Source: Desulfobacteraceae bacterium (GTDB taxonomy: Bacteria; Desulfobacterota; Desulfobacteria; Desulfobacterales; Desulfobacteraceae). Taken from it: 32,859 bases of DNA. Positions 28,051-32,859 of the stretch are shown here, piece by piece; positions within the stretch are counted from its first letter, which is position 1, and every line of letters begins with the position of its first letter. The notes under the pieces were generated by a model that saw only the letters and a program-made list of their open reading frames with translations, was not told the origin of the DNA and made no database searches. The stretch spans positions 1 to 32,859 of the forward strand of contig PIVS01000010.1 of the NCBI GenBank assembly GCA_003353855.1. Direction: 5' to 3'. Made by a program: the position numbers and the translations under genes.

Positions 28051-28092
28051 CCAAAGGACACGGAGAGTCTGAAAATTTGCCGTGTCCTTTGG
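28051..28092 (+). terminator. Strong hairpin (terminator or attenuator/processing site)
   Basis: Perfect 13-bp inverted repeat CCAAAGGACACGG / CCGTGTCCTTTGG between the 27580 and 28119 genes; no T-run follows. Confidence 0.55.
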
Positions 28093-28118
28093 ACGTCAAT
28101 TAATTAGGAGCCCAAAAG

Positions 28119-28583
28119 ATGAAAGGTTACCGAAAACATGCGTCTACCTTGATGCTGATTTTTTTTCTTTTATCTGGGTCCTATCTATGGGCCCAAGGAG
28201 ACAAGCAAAAAAAGCCAAAAGAACAAGGAATGCACCACTGGACAGCACCACAGGAGGAAAAACTTCGCATTAACCCCATTCCTCTGACAGACGAATCCAT
28301 TCTTCGAGGCAAGAATCTGTACACCAAAGACTGCACAGGCTGTCATGGTGTTAAAGGTGACGGAAAAGGGCCGGATGCATCATATATAACTCCAAGGCCC
28401 AGCAACCTTAAGGCCATGGCCGGCCATCATCGAGATGGGGGTCTGTCCTGGAAAATCAGGAAGGGTAAAGGAGCCATGCCTGCCTGGGAAGAACTCTTTT
28501 CTGAAGAACAAATATGGGATCTTGTTAATTATATTCAGAGCCTGAAATCCTTTGATCAAAAGACTCCTTTGAAACAAGAATAG
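28119..28583 (+). CDS. Exported c-type cytochrome (class I, single heme)
   Basis: 154 aa; signal peptide; LYTKDCTGCHGVKGDGKGPDA heme motif; distal Met candidate GAMPAWEELFSEEQIWDLVNYIQSL. Confidence 0.9.
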   Translation: MKGYRKHASTLMLIFFLLSGSYLWAQGDKQKKPKEQGMHHWTAPQEEKLRINPIPLTDESILRGKNLYTKDCTGCHGVKGDGKGPDASYITPRPSNLKAMAGHHRDGGLSWKIRKGKGAMPAWEELFSEEQIWDLVNYIQSLKSFDQKTPLKQE

Positions 28584-28619
28584 GTTTTGAGGTCACCACG
28601 CCATTTGGAGGAGAAGGAA

Positions 28620-30008
28620 TCACTTTTCCCCCTTGGGTAGTATGTGGTCAAGGGACAGGTGATGTCGTTTCATTTTATTGTTCAGAGTTGTTCGGGTGAT
28701 ATTCAAAATTTTGGACGCTTCACTCTTATTCCCTTTTGTTTGTTTTAAGGTCTCAACAAGTGCCAGGCTTTCAATTTCATCAAGGGACTTTCCGCCCAGG
28801 GATAACTGAGTTTTAAACGAGGCTTCCGGACGATACTCTTTCATCACATTTATCGGCAGGTCCTTTTCAGATACATATTGCCCCATGGATAAAATGACGG
28901 CTCTTTCAATGGCATTTTCAAGTTCTCGCACATTGCCGGGCCATTGATATTTTGTCAGGGCATCCATTGCCATGGGGGTGAATCCCTTCAGGGCTTTCCT
29001 GTTCTTTTTGGTATATTTTTTTAGAAATTTTTGAGATAGAAGGGGGACATCGCCTGTTCGGTCTTCTAGCGGCGGGATCTCTATGTTTACAACATTCAGG
29101 CGGTAAAATAGATCTTCTCTGAAGGTCTTTTTTTTGACTTCTTTTCCCAGATTACGGTTTGTTGCGGCAATAATACGAACATTCACTTTTATGGTTTTGT
29201 CGCTGCCTACACTTTGAATCTCTTTTTCCTGAATGGCTCTGAGCAACTTTACCTGCATGGAAAGAGGCATCTCTCCGATTTCATCTAAAAAAATAGACCC
29301 CTTATCCGCCTGTCTGAACAGGCCGTCACGTTTCTTGTCCGCACCGGTGAAAGCTCCTTTTTCATGACCAAACAATTCTGATTCCAGAAGGGTTTCGGTC
29401 AAGGCAGCACAATTTACAACCACCAGCATGTGGTCTCGCCGGTAACTGGTTTTGTGGATCGCCTTTGCAAAAAGTTCTTTGCCTGTGCCACTTTCACCAG
29501 TAATAAGAATATTGGCATCAGATTTGGCTGTGATTTTAGCTGTTTCCATGACCCTTTCCATGGTCCGGCTTGATCCAATGATGTCCGAAAAACTGCTTCC
29601 TGATAAAAGTTTCTCTTTAAGGACCTTATTTTCTATGGATAGCTTTAAATGGCTCATGGCCCTGTCGATTATAATTTTAAGTTCTTCAAAATTTAGCGGT
29701 TTGGTTAAATAATCATAGGCCCCAAGCTTCATGGCTTCTACTGCTTTGTCCACTGAGGAATACGCCGTCATAATAATGATAGGGATGGATGGATTGAATT
29801 CTTTGATCTGTTGTAATGCCTCTATACCATCAATACTGGACATCCTGACGTCCATAAGAATCAAATCATAGGGATTTTCTCGGGCTGACTCTATGGCCTG
29901 GCCTCCATCGGTTGCCTTTTCAACCTTGTGACCCAAGCTGCCCAGAACGGTATTGAGCATGGTAAGATGCCCTAAATCATCATCTACGACTAAGATACGT
30001 CCTTTCAT
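28620..30008 (-). CDS. NtrC-family sigma-54-dependent response regulator (ZraR/AtoC-like)
   Basis: 462 aa; receiver (VVDDDLGHL..LILMDVRM..MTAYSS..LTKPLN), AAA+ (GESGTGKELFAKAIH, GAFTGADKKRDGLFRQADKGSIFLDEIGEM), Fis-type HTH (NKSEASKILNITRTTLNNKMKRHHL). Confidence 0.95.
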   Translation of the reverse strand: MKGRILVVDDDLGHLTMLNTVLGSLGHKVEKATDGGQAIESARENPYDLILMDVRMSSIDGIEALQQIKEFNPSIPIIIMTAYSSVDKAVEAMKLGAYDYLTKPLNFEELKIIIDRAMSHLKLSIENKVLKEKLLSGSSFSDIIGSSRTMERVMETAKITAKSDANILITGESGTGKELFAKAIHKTSYRRDHMLVVVNCAALTETLLESELFGHEKGAFTGADKKRDGLFRQADKGSIFLDEIGEMPLSMQVKLLRAIQEKEIQSVGSDKTIKVNVRIIAATNRNLGKEVKKKTFREDLFYRLNVVNIEIPPLEDRTGDVPLLSQKFLKKYTKKNRKALKGFTPMAMDALTKYQWPGNVRELENAIERAVILSMGQYVSEKDLPINVMKEYRPEASFKTQLSLGGKSLDEIESLALVETLKQTKGNKSEASKILNITRTTLNNKMKRHHLSLDHILPKGEK

Positions 30009-31756
30009 ATCGGGTTTTCCTTTTCCCCAGTAATGGGCAATGACATTGAAATTGTTGTGCCATAGTTTTCTGTGCTTTCTACCTGTATAAAACCATTGTG
30101 GTTTTCTATAATTTTATGGGCAATGGCCAACCCCAGACCGGTACCTTTATTTTTAGTGGTAAAATAGGGGTCAAATATATGTTTTAAATTTTCCACGGGG
30201 ATCCCCCCCCCCGTATCAGATACATTAATAATAATGCTTGATCCTTTTTTTTCTGCCTGCGCTATAAGATTGCCTCCTTCGGCCATGGCTTGAATGGCAT
30301 TGAGATATAAATTTAAGAGAACCTGAGTCAACCGGTCCGGGTCCGCTTTAAGATCCGGCAGGTCTGATTTTATAATTTTTTTAATTTGAATACCAGCGGT
30401 TTCGGCTTCGTGAGTGACAATTCGTATGGAATGATCAATCAAGTCTCTTACCTTGATTTTTTTAAATTTGAGATCAGAGGGCCTTGCAAATTCAAGGAGC
30501 TCGGAAATCACACGATTTACCCGGTCCACCTCTTCTGCCATGAGATTTGCGGCTTGTTTATTTTCACTGCTGTCCTCGAACAGGCTGCCAAAATAGGTGA
30601 CATACCCTTTTATAGAGCTTAACGGGTTTCTAATTTCATGGGCAATACCAGCGGCCAGGTTTCCAACTGTGGCCAGTTTTTCAATGCGCTGTGTTTTTAT
30701 TTCCAGTTCCCTGATTTCTGTTAAATCTTTAAGAACAATCATAAAACCAATGTATTTTCCACCTTCTCCGTGGATGTCTGTTGCACTGACAGCCACCGGA
30801 ACCGATTTGTTTTTTTCTATTAAAAGACAAATCTCTTTTTCTGCTACCGGCTGGCCTGATTTGATCATACCATGCAAACTCCATATATTATCTGGAAGAA
30901 GCTCTTTGGCATCCACACCTTGCACTGCCTGTTCATTTGTCCCAAGAAGATCCCATGCAACAGCATTGCTGTATATGACCCGATACCGGGTATCCATAAC
31001 AAGAATCCCTACAGGCAGATGGGTTACCACTTCCGATGCCAGTTTTTGGGTGTCCTGAAGAAGTTTGCGAGAACGGGTATAGTTTTGTGCCCAGAAGAGT
31101 GAGATAACCCCTGCAAGACCGAGAGAAAAAATAATTGCGGCCATCACAATATTATGTTTCAAATCTTCTCTCATGGCTATTTCAAAAGGGGCGATATTCA
31201 TTCCAATAAAAATATAGGGGCGATTGGTAGGGTCCAGAATTTTTCGGGTTGTGACACTGTTTCCCCAGTCTTGATGATCATGCCCCGGATGGTCGAAAAT
31301 CGGCAAAAAGGTCTTGTATACTTCAAAATATTTTATCCCGTTCTCCTGGCCCACTATTCTCCATTGGGGCAGGTTGGATGGGGAAAGGATCTCTAAAATA
31401 TCGGAATCTACAAATTTTTTCCCAATCAGAGATTTTTTATTATGGGCAAGAATTACCCCTGAACTATCCACTATGCTAATATAAGAAATATCAGACTGCC
31501 CAGCAGTCTCCTCCAGAAGTACCTGTAAATGAATTTCATTTGCAAACACCCCCATTTTTCCCATCATACCCATCATACCGGTGCGTGTGCCTGCTTCAAA
31601 GGAACGAATCAGAGCAGCCCCCTTTTCTTTCAAAAGCTGTCCCATCTGCTCTTTATCCCGATTGTAATTAACAACCCCCAAGAATCCCACAACCGTAATA
31701 AGAACCAAACTGATCCCAATGGTCATCCAGGGGGATATATGAATTTTAGATTTCAT
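30005..31756 (-). CDS. Membrane sensor histidine kinase with PAS domain (ZraS-like), cognate of the 28620 regulator
   Basis: 583 aa; two TM segments flanking an extracytoplasmic domain, PAS, HisKA (AAGIAHEIRNPLSSIKGY), HATPase (GGGIPVENLKHIFDPYFTTKNKGTGLGLAIAHKI); 4-bp overlap with the regulator. Confidence 0.94.
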   Translation of the reverse strand: MKSKIHISPWMTIGISLVLITVVGFLGVVNYNRDKEQMGQLLKEKGAALIRSFEAGTRTGMMGMMGKMGVFANEIHLQVLLEETAGQSDISYISIVDSSGVILAHNKKSLIGKKFVDSDILEILSPSNLPQWRIVGQENGIKYFEVYKTFLPIFDHPGHDHQDWGNSVTTRKILDPTNRPYIFIGMNIAPFEIAMREDLKHNIVMAAIIFSLGLAGVISLFWAQNYTRSRKLLQDTQKLASEVVTHLPVGILVMDTRYRVIYSNAVAWDLLGTNEQAVQGVDAKELLPDNIWSLHGMIKSGQPVAEKEICLLIEKNKSVPVAVSATDIHGEGGKYIGFMIVLKDLTEIRELEIKTQRIEKLATVGNLAAGIAHEIRNPLSSIKGYVTYFGSLFEDSSENKQAANLMAEEVDRVNRVISELLEFARPSDLKFKKIKVRDLIDHSIRIVTHEAETAGIQIKKIIKSDLPDLKADPDRLTQVLLNLYLNAIQAMAEGGNLIAQAEKKGSSIIINVSDTGGGIPVENLKHIFDPYFTTKNKGTGLGLAIAHKIIENHNGFIQVESTENYGTTISMSLPITGEKENPI

Positions 31757-31915
31757 AGGTGCACCTGATTAAAAATTAAACATTTTCTCAAATGATTGGA
31801 TAATTATTAAACACCTTCAGAAAATTAACAAGATATTTCCTAAGTGAAGGAACCGCACGTTACATTTACAAAAAAAACGGACAACTATTGGTAAGTCATC
31901 CGAATGAAAAATCGT

Positions 31916-31948
31916 CACTGTATCTACTGGGGATACGTAGATACAGTG
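31916..31948 (-). terminator. Hairpin downstream of the 31972 gene
   Basis: Perfect 12-bp inverted repeat CACTGTATCTAC / GTAGATACAGTG, 9-nt loop; short T-run (ATTTTTC) on the minus strand. Confidence 0.55.
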
Positions 31949-31971
31949 AGGAAAATTTGCTGATGAAAGGC

Positions 31972-32463
31972 TTATACGTTATCGTTTGGCCGATAGGGGC
32001 TGAACACCTTTAGTTTATTGTTGGATTCAAATCTCACGATTGTGGACCGATACTCTGAAAACCAAAGGCCGATCTGATTGCCACCTGAATTCAGTATTCT
32101 CCCGTATATTACAGGGCCCCCTCGTATGGGCATGAGATTATTAATCTTTTTACCGATTTTATTTTTAAACTCAATTTTATGCCAAAATTTACTATTCAGT
32201 GTGTATTTGGGGTCGATTCCTATAACAGCATAGGGCAGGTTGGATCGGCCGGTATAATAATAATTGTACTCTGTAGATAATTGATTTTGTTTAAAAAGGC
32301 TTTCAACAGCAAGGTCAGCACGAGTTACAGCATACTCACCCGGACTTCCAGCAAAGGCTACCTGAAAATAAAGCATGGTAAAAAGTCCGATTGAAAATAG
32401 AATAGTTGTCCTAATGATATTTCCTTTTTGTTTTAACCAATTTATTTTATATGATTTTTTCAT
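31972..32463 (-). CDS. Hypothetical exported protein
   Basis: 163 aa; TM/signal segment (TTILFSIGLFTMLYFQVAFAGSPGEYA); RBS aggagg just upstream of the start (minus strand). Confidence 0.65.
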   Translation of the reverse strand: MKKSYKINWLKQKGNIIRTTILFSIGLFTMLYFQVAFAGSPGEYAVTRADLAVESLFKQNQLSTEYNYYYTGRSNLPYAVIGIDPKYTLNSKFWHKIEFKNKIGKKINNLMPIRGGPVIYGRILNSGGNQIGLWFSEYRSTIVRFESNNKLKVFSPYRPNDNV

Positions 32464-32562
32464 AACAATCCTCCCTTCTTAAATGATATACGCAATCTGT
32501 AAAATTGCTGTGTTGAAAATGAAAAATGCATAACTCATACCAACAGTGCAAGCTTGGATATA

Positions 32563-32820
32563 TTACTTTTTTAAAAAAATGGAATAGTGATCGAATGGAT
32601 TTTTTTCTGATAGCGAATATTGATGGTATAATTTCTGACCAACGATGATTTCAAAATAGGCAGGACTGGAAGAAGCAATGTTGAGGGTGGAGCTGTCCGT
32701 TTTGAGCAAACTTTTCCAAGATTGAAAGTTGCGACTAAGTAATGAAAACAAAATAAACTGACCATAATTATGTTTTCCCCGGTATCGCTCTATAATTCCA
32801 CTGCCCCAGATAATCATCAA
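32563..32820 (-). CDS. Possible small hypothetical protein
   Basis: 85-aa ORF at the window edge; no recognised motif; could be a fragment. Confidence 0.25.
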   Translation of the reverse strand: MMIIWGSGIIERYRGKHNYGQFILFSLLSRNFQSWKSLLKTDSSTLNIASSSPAYFEIIVGQKLYHQYSLSEKNPFDHYSIFLKK

Positions 32821-32859
32821 AAACTATTCTCATGGTCTCTTTAAAATTATCAGCATATT

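Noticed and set aside
28082-28273. 63-aa plus-strand ORF ahead of and overlapping the cytochrome gene
   Set aside because: Different frame of the cytochrome c coding region; starts within the hairpin; no RBS.
31800-31850. Short inverted repeat CCTTCA...TGAAGG upstream of the kinase gene
   Set aside because: Only 6 bp with a long AT-rich spacer; expected by chance, no promoter element aligned with it.
1-32859. CRISPR array, prophage or IS element
   Set aside because: No regularly spaced repeats, transposase, integrase or phage structural genes recognised by eye; only the tRNA-like fragment hints at past integration.

Overview
The window reads as chromosome of a sulfate-reducing Desulfobacteraceae-like bacterium. 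This is inferred from a DsrC-type protein, an AsrB/Flx-like flavoprotein, a siroheme-decarboxylase-like AsnC protein and a very large 2-hydroxyacyl-CoA dehydratase activase; no database search was possible. Blocks, left to right: (1) end of a 4Fe-4S protein, AsrB/FlxA-like oxidoreductase, dsrC, ahbA/B-like gene, nitrilase-family hydrolase; (2) a complete mlaEFDCA lipid-transport operon on the minus strand; (3) a ribbon-helix-helix-like protein plus a 1418-aa BadF/BcrA/DUF2229-type activase; (4) murA-comEC-membrane protein on the minus strand; (5) an intergenic region with an orphan tRNA-like 3' end and a terminator; (6) a near-consensus sigma-54 promoter, an unlisted 28-aa membrane smORF and a class III adenylate cyclase; (7) the most interesting region (about 19.1-31.8 kb), a heavy-metal (Cu/Ag-like) RND efflux locus. 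That locus has a sigma-54 promoter with upstream palindromes, an unlisted 42-aa His/Met/Asp-rich peptide, a structured leader with interleaved inverted repeats, two tandem TolC-like genes, a CusB-like adaptor with a duplicated metal-binding module, a CusA-like pump with an internally duplicated insertion, a Met/His-rich periplasmic protein, a cytochrome c, and a convergent NtrC-type regulator and sensor kinase. No CRISPR array, rRNA, intact tRNA or IS element was recognised.
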